Assembly: GCA_009787995.1 (NCBI GenBank)
Contig: WQSH01000011.1
Coordinates: forward strand, 1-42,108
Source of the DNA: Oscillospiraceae bacterium
Lineage (GTDB): Bacteria; Bacillota; Clostridia; Oscillospirales; Oscillospiraceae
Direction of reading: 5' to 3'
Length of the DNA: 42,108 nt
Below are positions 8,296 to 15,669 of this stretch, in pieces; within the stretch, counting starts at the first letter, position 1; every line of letters starts with the position of its first letter. The notes under the pieces are model-generated. The model was not told the origin of the DNA and searched no databases. It saw nothing but the letters and a program-made list of their open reading frames with translations. Position numbers and translations under genes: made by a program.

Positions 8296-9054
8296 ATGTG
8301 GGAACTTTATGATGAATTGATTGCGGGCATACCGCAAGATGCAACCGTAGACGATATGGCCTGCGGTGTGTCAGGCACCTATGTGCGCTCAGGCGTTGGT
8401 GTTGGCATAACCAGCGCGGCGGCCGAAACATGGCGCGAACCCATGATGACCGGCAAATCCATTGGGATGCCGCTGCGTGAGCTTGCGGAGTGTATAAAAT
8501 CGTGGTCTTTTGAGGAAGCCGGGCTTGGGCTCGCAGCGATAAATGCATGGTACAACGATACCGCACATCTGCGGGCGCTGGGGCTCGACATACCGGATGC
8601 GGCGCATGTTGAGGACCGCTCCGCAGACCCATTCATTGCGCTCCAGCGTGAGATGAAAGGGAAAACCGTCACGACCATAGGGCACTTTCCACTCATCGAC
8701 CAGCTTCTCGCACCCATATGCAATCTGTCTGTAGTGGAAAAATTCTATCCGAGAGATGGCGACTACCCCGAGCAGGCGGCAGATTATCTGCTTCCCGATA
8801 GCGACTATGTTGTTATCTCCGCCTATACAATTGTGGAAAAATCTCTGCCACGTTTTCTTAAATTATGCAAAAACGCTCACGTAACCATTATCGGCTCGTC
8901 ATCGACGGTCACGCCGATTCTGCGCCGCTATGGAGTAGACGACATAGCCGGCTTTGCCGTGAAAAATAGCGAAGCCGCAAAAAACATATGCCTCGGGTTT
9001 GGCGGTAACATACACTCTACAGGTCAAAAAATCAATTACCGGACACAGCTTTGA
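8296..9054 (+). CDS. DUF4213/DUF364 putative heavy-metal chelation protein
   Basis: A 252-residue protein. The N-terminal ~80 residues (MWELYDELIAGIP, CGVSGTYVRS) match DUF4213, an enolase N-terminal-like fold. The remainder (TTIGHFPLIDQL, YVVISAYTIVEKSLP, VTIIGSSSTVTP) matches DUF364, annotated as a putative heavy-metal chelation domain. GGAGG at 8281-8285 is 10 bases before the ATG at 8296, preferred over the TTG six bases earlier. It ends the operon. The family is repeatedly found with FecCD importers and FmdE, which supports a metal theme. Confidence 0.85.
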   Translation: MWELYDELIAGIPQDATVDDMACGVSGTYVRSGVGVGITSAAAETWREPMMTGKSIGMPLRELAECIKSWSFEEAGLGLAAINAWYNDTAHLRALGLDIPDAAHVEDRSADPFIALQREMKGKTVTTIGHFPLIDQLLAPICNLSVVEKFYPRDGDYPEQAADYLLPDSDYVVISAYTIVEKSLPRFLKLCKNAHVTIIGSSSTVTPILRRYGVDDIAGFAVKNSEAAKNICLGFGGNIHSTGQKINYRTQL

Positions 9055-9080
9055 AAAAACAGCGTTTTTGATTGTTTTTT
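9054..9080. terminator. Weak bidirectional terminator between convergent genes
   Basis: AAAAAACA and TGTTTTTT form an 8-bp A/T-rich stem exactly between the stop codon of the metal operon and the stop codon of the converging ABC gene. A T-run lies at the 3' side on both strands. The stem is weak. Confidence 0.35.
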
Positions 9081-10720
9081 CATATAATCGAATCCTTAAC
9101 CTCTCCATACGCAACCTCCAACACCCTGTCCGCATAATCGAGGCCATCTCTTCGGTGCGTCACGATGAAACAAAAATCATAGTCGCCGTTCCTGCGGATG
9201 AACTCGTGAAATGCCCCCTCGGACTCCTTATCATAGTTTGAAGTCGGCTCGTCCAGTATAAGAATCTTTGACTTGCGATGCAATGCCCGCAGAAGTGCGA
9301 TTTTCTGCCGTTCGCCTCCCGAAAGCTTTGCGCCGTCGTTCCCCACCTGAGTCTCATATTGATTCTCCCAGCCCTCTATTGCCTCTGTGCAGAACTTCAG
9401 CAGGTTATCTTCAGCAAACTCCGCCCCTAATTTTTCGTCGAGCGCTATATTCTCTCTGACGCTCCCCTTGAATAAATGCACAGCTTGGTACACAACGCTG
9501 AACTTCCGGCGGTAATCTTCGATATTGTAGTGCTCGACGGAAGCCCCATCCATCAGAATGCACCCACCGGTCGGCTCTTGCAGCCTCAGCAGCAAGTTGA
9601 TAATCGTTGACTTTCCGCTACCATTGTCCCCGATAATTGCAACCTTCTCACCGCGTTTGACATGAAAGTTCACATTCTTGAGCACATCACGCCCCTCATA
9701 AGAGACGCTTACGTCCCTAAACTCAATGGTCGATACGTCCTCCGCAAATGGCAGAGTTGAAACATAGTTTTCTTCTTCAAGCTCATAGAATCGTTTCAGC
9801 CCCTCTGCGCTTGGGGCAATCTGGTTTAAGATTATTCTAAGTGACATAATGATATTTATTGGAGAGAGCACATAATTTGCGAACGAAACAAATGCAACCA
9901 GGCCACCAAAGGTGAGCTGGTCCCCTATTATAAAAAATGCGCCTAGTATATACACTCCTTGCATCCACGCATATTCCCAGCTGTAAACGAATAAGTTTTC
10001 TTTTGCCATGTTCAGAGCAAGCTTCTTGCCGGATTTGTTGATTGCCTGAACATGGTCTGCATATTCCCCCGCAACTTTCCCTTCTAAATTCCAAAGCTTA
10101 ATATCTATAACTCCGGACAATATGCTTGAAAACCACGAGTTATAGTCTTTATTGTCGTCCATCAGCTGCTCGCTGCTTTTCTTAACGCGTTTCCGCATTA
10201 CTTGGTTTATCCACAGTTTTATCGGCACAATTACAACGACAAAAATTGACAGCCTCCAGTCAAGTATAATTAACCCAACTAATGCGCCTAAGCACCTGAA
10301 AACGGTAACAAAAATCGAAATGAAGCTTGTGTTCGCAATACTCATGATATTTGTGATATCATAAAGTGCATCACCGACAGTTTTATAGAATCCGTGTTCC
10401 CTGAAATGGTGCGGTTTGAGCTTCAAACCATGTTCGAATGCTTCGGTTTTCAGTTTTTTGCTCAAATCGTTAGAAATACTGATTTCCAGCGTGCGCTGCA
10501 AATATTCAATGAGCTGCGCAGCTAGGTGGAGCACTATCAGCAGCGCAACCAGGGTCGCTACCACTCTTATCTCACCCATGAGCAACCCATCGTCAACCAT
10601 GCTCCGACTGACAAATGGCGATATGGCAAACACTCCCGAGAGAGCGACAGCTAATGCCATCATAACCGCCATCTGCGAGCGGTACGGTTTCAGCATCTTC
10701 AAAGCACTCCGAAACGTCAT
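9080..10720 (-). CDS. ABC exporter, fused permease-ATPase
   Basis: A 546-residue half-transporter with an N-terminal six-helix exporter domain (residues ~1-310) and a C-terminal ATPase: Walker A GDNGSGKST, signature LSGGE, Walker B ILILDEPTSN, and a T-H-R-R switch region. No C39 peptidase domain is present, so leader cleavage must occur elsewhere. ATG at 10720 has AAAGGA ahead and is preferred over the TTG two codons earlier. It is the last gene of the minus-strand radical SAM operon, 123 bases after its neighbour. It probably acts as a homodimer. Confidence 0.88.
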   Translation of the reverse strand: MTFRSALKMLKPYRSQMAVMMALAVALSGVFAISPFVSRSMVDDGLLMGEIRVVATLVALLIVLHLAAQLIEYLQRTLEISISNDLSKKLKTEAFEHGLKLKPHHFREHGFYKTVGDALYDITNIMSIANTSFISIFVTVFRCLGALVGLIILDWRLSIFVVVIVPIKLWINQVMRKRVKKSSEQLMDDNKDYNSWFSSILSGVIDIKLWNLEGKVAGEYADHVQAINKSGKKLALNMAKENLFVYSWEYAWMQGVYILGAFFIIGDQLTFGGLVAFVSFANYVLSPINIIMSLRIILNQIAPSAEGLKRFYELEEENYVSTLPFAEDVSTIEFRDVSVSYEGRDVLKNVNFHVKRGEKVAIIGDNGSGKSTIINLLLRLQEPTGGCILMDGASVEHYNIEDYRRKFSVVYQAVHLFKGSVRENIALDEKLGAEFAEDNLLKFCTEAIEGWENQYETQVGNDGAKLSGGERQKIALLRALHRKSKILILDEPTSNYDKESEGAFHEFIRRNGDYDFCFIVTHRRDGLDYADRVLEVAYGEVKDSII

Positions 10721-10843
10721 AAGCAATCCTTTCTTTCATAGCGGCCAGGTCATTTTGTGAGCATACAATTTTTCCGCATAGGCCTGATTCTATGAACACA
10801 TTAAATGCTAGCGCTCGCAATTATAGGTACAAAGGAATGCGAT

Positions 10844-12637
10844 TCATTCAGCATCGTAGCTATAAGTGCTCCGAGCGTAAAGGCGGCAATACTCTCCTTT
10901 CGCATCCATTAGCTCTTGATGGGTTCCGACTTCCGCCACTGCACCTTTATTTAGCACTACTATGCTGTCTGCATTGATGGCATTTTCTAAGTTGTGAGTG
11001 GCTATGAGTATTGTGTGATCATTGCGCAAAGTATCTATAGTTGCCATTACCTGCGCCTCTGTTTCCTTGTCTAAGGCACTGGTAGGTTCGTCAAAAACAA
11101 TTATTGGAGCACCTTTAACAAGCGCCCGGGCTATAGCGATACGCTGTTTTTGTCCCCCTGAAATCAAATCGCCCTTTTCTCCACAGAGAGTGTCGTATCC
11201 ACTGCTCAATGCTTGAATGAAATCGTGTGCAACTGCCCGCCTTGCAGCAGCGATAATCTGGTCGTCTCTCAGTTCCTCGGGGCTGCCGAGCGTGATGTTT
11301 TCTTTTACCGACAAATTAAACAGATTGCAGGACTGGTCGACATAGGAAAAATTTTTTCGCCAGCTTTGTATCGGAACTTGGCTGCAGAGCGTGCTTCCTA
11401 TACGCAGCACCAAATCCTCACGCTGATATAATCCGACGATGACCCTCAACAGCGTGGACTTGCCACTGCCGGATTCGCCAACTATGGCGATTTTTTTGTT
11501 CTCCTCAATCACTAAATTTATGTCTTTTAGAGCGCCCTCGCCCGAACCTTTATAATTAAAGCTTAAGTTTTCCAAACACAGTGTGTAGTTATCGGACGAC
11601 GCGATTCCGCATGAATTATTTGAGCTTGCACAGCTTCCGTGGTGACTGTAGTTATCTAAAACAGCAAAAACCCTCTTTGCCCCTACGATTGAAGGCTGCA
11701 AGTCGGCATATAGCTTACCGATTTTGCCGATAGCTGATATCAAGGCAGCACACATACCTGCCGACACCATGAGCTGATTAAACGCAAGGCTCTGCACTGC
11801 AACCAGCCAGCCGCCAAAACCAAACACCACAATCAAGCTAAGCCAGCCCTGCAATGTGGTGAACACTCCTTGCCACATACTGATAAAGGCCTGTCTGAAA
11901 TCCAGCATTTTCATAAGCTTATTGTGTCGCTCAAAATTTGAATGCACTTTTTCTTGCGCATTGTACGCCCTGACTGACATTGCGCCACTGAACATATTGC
12001 CAATAACTTTCAGACTTTCTCCATTTTCCAACAGCTTCCCTTCGCTTATTTTAGCTAAGGGGGCTGCAAAGCGGTGCTGAGCGGCAAGCGAAACTAGCCC
12101 GACGACAAATGCCGCAGCCCCCAAACGCCAGTCAATTGCGAAAATGACAATTGGAGAAGCTATAATAGTGAAAGCGGAGTTAAGAAATGCGGACAAAGAC
12201 CCCTGAAAGACTCCATTTGCAGCATCTGCATCAGTATTGATAGCAGCTATACTTTCTCCGCTGTGTGAAGTGTCTTCGATACCTTTCCTCATGAAGGCGC
12301 GAAAGAGGCTTCGCTTCATATCCAGCATGGCTTTTTCGGTAACAATTATGTTCACATATATGCATATGCCCAGCACAACAAAAAAAGTGAGAGCCATTGT
12401 AGCAAATGCGAGTATAGCATCGTTTATCATAGATGCGTTTGCATTCATAATCGCAGCCATTATGTTGCCGGTAAAAAGAGCCAAAATGAATTGTATGGCA
12501 AAGCCCTGTCCGATATATACAAACTGGCTGATTGCATATGGCAGTGCATATGGCTTCATGAATCTGAACATCCTAAGTATATATTGTCTATCGCTTTTCA
12601 CTACATTGCGTGAGTTTAAATTTTTTGCGCCATCCAC
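10844..12637 (-). CDS. ABC exporter, fused permease-ATPase
   Basis: A 597-residue half-transporter. The membrane domain spans residues ~25-320. The ATPase has Walker A GESGSGKST, signature ISGGQKQR with a serine-less variant lead, Walker B IIVFDEPTSALD and switch ATHN. It starts at a GTG (12637) with GGAGG five to ten bases ahead, inside the last 22 bases of the upstream ABC gene. This overlap suggests co-translation and a heterodimer with that neighbour. There is no peptidase domain. Confidence 0.88.
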   Translation of the reverse strand: MDGAKNLNSRNVVKSDRQYILRMFRFMKPYALPYAISQFVYIGQGFAIQFILALFTGNIMAAIMNANASMINDAILAFATMALTFFVVLGICIYVNIIVTEKAMLDMKRSLFRAFMRKGIEDTSHSGESIAAINTDADAANGVFQGSLSAFLNSAFTIIASPIVIFAIDWRLGAAAFVVGLVSLAAQHRFAAPLAKISEGKLLENGESLKVIGNMFSGAMSVRAYNAQEKVHSNFERHNKLMKMLDFRQAFISMWQGVFTTLQGWLSLIVVFGFGGWLVAVQSLAFNQLMVSAGMCAALISAIGKIGKLYADLQPSIVGAKRVFAVLDNYSHHGSCASSNNSCGIASSDNYTLCLENLSFNYKGSGEGALKDINLVIEENKKIAIVGESGSGKSTLLRVIVGLYQREDLVLRIGSTLCSQVPIQSWRKNFSYVDQSCNLFNLSVKENITLGSPEELRDDQIIAAARRAVAHDFIQALSSGYDTLCGEKGDLISGGQKQRIAIARALVKGAPIIVFDEPTSALDKETEAQVMATIDTLRNDHTILIATHNLENAINADSIVVLNKGAVAEVGTHQELMDAKGEYCRLYARSTYSYDAE

Positions 12638-14433
12638 TGTTCCCCCTCCGTTCTGAGCCGTTGCTCAGCTTCGTGCATGCTGCGATAGACAGCATTTTCA
12701 GCCAGCAGCTTCTCATGTGTTCCGACTCCTGCCACTTTCCCCTCATCCATAACGACAATTACATCGCACGCAACGATGGATTTAATCCTATGCGTTACCA
12801 TTGCAACTGTTTTTCCTTTTGTTGCATCGATAAACCTGGCAAGAACTTCTGTTTCTGTAATCGGATCGAGAGCGCTTGTCGCCTCGTCAAAAAGAAAAAT
12901 TGGCGAACCCTTGTAAAAGGCTCTTGCCATTGCAATCCGCTGGCGCTGCCCACCTGAGATATTCTCTGAAAACTCTGTCAGTGTACTATCCCATTTATCC
13001 GGCAAGTTGCTTATAAAGTCCAGCACGCCCACATCAGAGCAGGCTTTCTCAAACCTATCCATATCGGGAGGCTCGCAGCCAAGCGTTATATTGCTCATAA
13101 TGGATTCGGGAAAAAGAAAGCTATCTTGCGGAACATAAGCAAACATGCTGCGTAGTTTGTCTTTTGCGATTTTGGAAATATCCTTGCCGCCAATAGCAAT
13201 CCTGCCGGAGCTAGGCTCATGGATGCCCAGCAAAAGCTTTAGCAGAGTGGACTTGCCACTCCCACTGCTTCCCACAATGGCTACTCGCTGGCCTTGCAGG
13301 ATATCAAAACTGACGTCATCTATGACTGTGGCGGAATCAGTGCTGTCTCCGTACGAAAAAGCCACATTGCTCAATGATATATCCACCCTGCCCAGCTCAT
13401 CGGCACGCTCGCCTGCGTGCAAATCTTCCAACGCTTGTGCGGAATTGTCATTTAAGCGTTTAGCTCCGGCCGCAGATGAAGCAATCTGCCCTATCCTATT
13501 TGAGATGCCGGTTATGCCCTCCACAGCTATCATTATTGTGGCAGAAAACGAAATGAATTCGGCTAAAGTCATGGCTCCATTTACAACGGCAAAGCCCATG
13601 ACAGCAGTTATAACAGCTAATGGCCCAAATGTGGATACAAAAGCAATTCCTGCCATAGGCAACATCGCTTTTGCCTGCTTTTTTGTGACAACATAATATT
13701 CGTCGTATGCCATCATGTAGCGTTTTTCTACTGCCTCCTCCATACTATAGGCCATTATAGCGGGTATGTTTTGCAAAGCATCCTTTACAACGGCATTGAA
13801 CTCGGCAGATTTTTTCGACTGGATTTCGGTCAGCTTGTTAATCGGCGCAGAGCACAAAACCATTACCCCCATTAATACGACGGCAGATCCTAGCAATATG
13901 CCTGTATGCATCGGGCTTATCATGAGAAGGAACACAAGTGCGGCTGCGAAGGATGCTGCATCAGAAAATAGGCCCATAGCATCAGATGATATCAGTGCCT
14001 GAGCCTTTGGGATGTCGTTTACGTAAATAGACATGCCCTCTCCGCTGCCTACATCTTCAACGGCTTTCAGCGGGGTGCGCAAAAAATAGTTGACAAAATA
14101 TTTCCGCAAGCCATACCCTCCATTTGCCGAAAAGCGGCTCATGTGCAGAATTGTCATCGCAGCACTAATGGCTCTGATAATCATAATGCCGGAAACAAGT
14201 CCCAATAAGCGAACCAAAGCCTCAACATCTCCATACAGAGCGACCTGACCCATTTCGCCTTGGGCGCGAACCGTCAATATGGTCATTACGGCTGCAAGTA
14301 TTGATGCCAAAATAAAAAAGAGCATAAACCGGCGATACTTTAGGTCGGCTTTATGTAAGGTCATAAAAAATGTCTTCAACCCATCAATCTCCTCCGCACT
14401 GGCTATTGCAGGCCGCAGCTTTAAGGGCTTCAT
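12616..14433 (-). CDS. ABC exporter, fused permease-ATPase
   Basis: A 605-residue half-transporter, first of three in the operon. It has a six-helix membrane domain after a ~30-residue cytoplasmic N-terminus. The ATPase has Walker A GSSGSGKST, signature ISGGQRQR, Walker B IFLFDEATSALD and switch THRI. AAAAGG precedes the ATG at 14433. It follows the precursor-like peptide and its hairpin by 20-60 bases, which fits a role in exporting the modified peptide or giving self-protection. It probably pairs with the overlapping downstream ABC protein. Confidence 0.88.
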   Translation of the reverse strand: MKPLKLRPAIASAEEIDGLKTFFMTLHKADLKYRRFMLFFILASILAAVMTILTVRAQGEMGQVALYGDVEALVRLLGLVSGIMIIRAISAAMTILHMSRFSANGGYGLRKYFVNYFLRTPLKAVEDVGSGEGMSIYVNDIPKAQALISSDAMGLFSDAASFAAALVFLLMISPMHTGILLGSAVVLMGVMVLCSAPINKLTEIQSKKSAEFNAVVKDALQNIPAIMAYSMEEAVEKRYMMAYDEYYVVTKKQAKAMLPMAGIAFVSTFGPLAVITAVMGFAVVNGAMTLAEFISFSATIMIAVEGITGISNRIGQIASSAAGAKRLNDNSAQALEDLHAGERADELGRVDISLSNVAFSYGDSTDSATVIDDVSFDILQGQRVAIVGSSGSGKSTLLKLLLGIHEPSSGRIAIGGKDISKIAKDKLRSMFAYVPQDSFLFPESIMSNITLGCEPPDMDRFEKACSDVGVLDFISNLPDKWDSTLTEFSENISGGQRQRIAMARAFYKGSPIFLFDEATSALDPITETEVLARFIDATKGKTVAMVTHRIKSIVACDVIVVMDEGKVAGVGTHEKLLAENAVYRSMHEAEQRLRTEGEQWMAQKI

Positions 14434-14452
14434 CGCATAGCGACCTTTTATC

Positions 14453-14485
14453 TTTCCGTACCCGACTCAGCGTCGGGTACGGAAA
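14453..14485 (-). promoter_or_regulatory. Strong hairpin between peptide ORF and first ABC gene
   Basis: A perfect 14-bp stem (TTTCCGTACCCGAC with GTCGGGTACGGAAA) around a 5-base loop sits 9 bases after the peptide stop codon and 19 bases before the ABC start. There is no T-run. In precursor-peptide operons a hairpin here typically raises the precursor:transporter ratio by partial termination or by protecting the upstream mRNA end. Confidence 0.75.
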
Positions 14486-14494
14486 CGTGTGCGA

Positions 14495-14584
14495 TTACCA
14501 AAAAAGTATGCAGATAGTCGGGAGTTTGATTACGCAACCCATTGGAGTGATTGCATCGTCAGCAGGCTTTACTAGAATCTTCAT
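14495..14584 (-). CDS. 29-residue candidate precursor peptide, nested in the radical SAM frame
   Basis: ATG at 14584 has an exceptionally strong ribosome binding site, AAGGAGGAG (14592-14600), seven bases ahead. The product begins MKILVKPADDAITPMG and ends CVIKLPTICILFW, with two cysteines eight residues apart (positions 17 and 25). A charged N-terminal half resembling a leader is followed by a hydrophobic, Cys-containing core, the usual plan of ribosomally made, modified peptides. It is in the same frame as the radical SAM ORF, with no stop between them, so it could be made alone or as that protein's C-terminus. The position between maturase and ABC exporters supports a precursor role. Alternative: a fortuitous internal start in a decayed gene. 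Confidence 0.6.
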   Translation of the reverse strand: MKILVKPADDAITPMGCVIKLPTICILFW

Positions 14585-15418
14585 ATTTTTGCTCCTCCTT
14601 AAATTATTTGACTCAATGGAGATTACATTAAACACATTCATTACCTCGCCTAAACATGTGTGATTTTCGTTATCCACATTGATTCTTATAGTTATAGGTA
14701 TTATGTGCTTTGCCAAACTCACGTTCTGAATTATCCTTTCAAAAGTGCCACTTCCATCAACCAGTGGGCGCCTACTGTTATGGAGTTCTTTGCCGCCATC
14801 AATTGTTACTTGAACGTTGCTAACAGCGCAATCCATAAGTTTATTCGCATTTTCCTGGGTCAATAAATACCCATTTGTAACAACTATCGATGTGTATTTC
14901 ACATTATTTGCCTTGCATATTTCAATCACATGTCTTGAAATTGTTTCGAGTTGCGGCACGGCTAGCAGAGGTTCTCCACCAAACCAAGTTATGTGCAGCT
15001 CATCCAAATGGCTGGCTCTTGCTTCAATAAAATTGACAAGCCTTTTCATCGTGTCCTCAGACATTTCCTCATTGCGATCAATGCCGTTTTCAAAACAGTA
15101 TGCACACGCAAAATTGCAAGCCATCGTAGGCGCAATAGTCAAGGACATAACCGAATTATTATACCTGCTTGCATGTAAACTGGCTTTGATGTGGTTGATT
15201 TCATCAAAATCATCGTCAATCAGAAATCCGCAGTACATTAATTGTTCAACAAATTCAGTGTCGCCAATGCAGATTCCATTCTCCTCAAATTTTTTAAAAT
15301 CGGCATACTTGTCAGGCTCAAGTGCGGCCATCGCACCTGTCCTAGAGTTATAGATTACGACCTGACTATTGTGCGATGCTTCCTCTACGTGGGCGAAGTT
15401 ATATCTTGAAACTTTCAC
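14495..15418 (-). CDS. Radical SAM peptide maturase lacking its SPASM domain
   Basis: The 307-residue frame starts at GTG (15418) with AAGGAG seven bases ahead. Residues ~1-90 are the N-terminal region seen in clostridial peptide maturases. The [4Fe-4S] cluster motif is C101-x3-C105-x2-C108 (CNFACAYC), followed by the SAM-binding WFGGEPLL. The radical SAM core reaches IRINVDNEN near residue 250. Family members normally continue another 120-200 residues through a SPASM domain with auxiliary clusters. Here only about 29 unrelated residues follow before the ribosome binding site of the nested peptide. The enzyme is therefore either 3'-truncated by deletion or a minimal form. It leads the minus-strand operon with three ABC exporters. 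Confidence 0.8.
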   Translation of the reverse strand: MKVSRYNFAHVEEASHNSQVVIYNSRTGAMAALEPDKYADFKKFEENGICIGDTEFVEQLMYCGFLIDDDFDEINHIKASLHASRYNNSVMSLTIAPTMACNFACAYCFENGIDRNEEMSEDTMKRLVNFIEARASHLDELHITWFGGEPLLAVPQLETISRHVIEICKANNVKYTSIVVTNGYLLTQENANKLMDCAVSNVQVTIDGGKELHNSRRPLVDGSGTFERIIQNVSLAKHIIPITIRINVDNENHTCLGEVMNVFNVISIESNNLRRSKNMKILVKPADDAITPMGCVIKLPTICILFW

Positions 15419-15461
15419 AAGAATGCTCCTTGCTTTTTGAAATCATGTGCTCGGCGAGTCC

Positions 15462-15489
15462 ATATTATCATGCTCTTCGGTTGATGTAT
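15462..15489 (-). promoter_or_regulatory. Activator-dependent promoter of the radical SAM operon
   Basis: Reading the minus strand, TAATAT (plus 15462-15467) is a good -10, with no recognisable -35. Exactly 22 bases upstream begins the ACTGCG edge of the long palindrome, the same distance as at the secreted peptide gene. A -10 without a -35 beside an operator is the pattern of a promoter needing an activator. Confidence 0.55.
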
Positions 15490-15492
15490 ACT

Positions 15493-15525
15493 GCGATTCT
15501 TGAGAAATATTTTCTCAAGAATCGC
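15493..15525. promoter_or_regulatory. 33-bp perfect palindrome, putative regulator operator
   Basis: GCGATTCTTGAGAAA, TAT and its exact complement form a 15+3+15 palindrome in the divergent region between the radical SAM operon and the regulator gene. Its central 19 bases (TTGAGAAATATTTTCTCAA) are identical to those of the palindrome at 17827-17867. Neither palindrome is followed by a T-run in a terminator arrangement for any gene, so DNA-level recognition is more likely than termination. Confidence 0.75.
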
Positions 15526-15612
15526 ATGGCTGAAAAGCAGCTCTTGCGCAGCCCTGCCAAGTGTGGAGAAAAGCAGCGCAGGAAAAATTACAAAAACAGC
15601 GCAAATTATTCA

Positions 15613-15641
15613 TTGACATGCAGAGTATTATGCGATAAAAT
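15613..15641 (+). promoter_or_regulatory. Sigma-A promoter of the regulator gene
   Basis: TTGACA (15613-15618), a 17-base spacer and TAAAAT (15636-15641), about 29 bases before the start codon. This is a near-consensus promoter separate from the palindrome, suggesting that the regulator is made constitutively. Confidence 0.8.
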
Positions 15642-15669
15642 TCGTCACCAAAAAAAGGGAGATGATTGC

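Noticed and set aside
10593-10820. Minus-strand 75-codon frame covering the gap between two ABC genes, considered as a further precursor peptide.
   Set aside because: It starts at a TTG with no ribosome binding site and most of it lies out of frame inside the downstream ABC gene.
14495-15418. The radical SAM protein as activase of the glycyl radical enzyme.
   Set aside because: Its cluster motif context, N-terminal region and operon with peptide exporters fit peptide maturases; it lacks the activase layout and lies 12 kb away.
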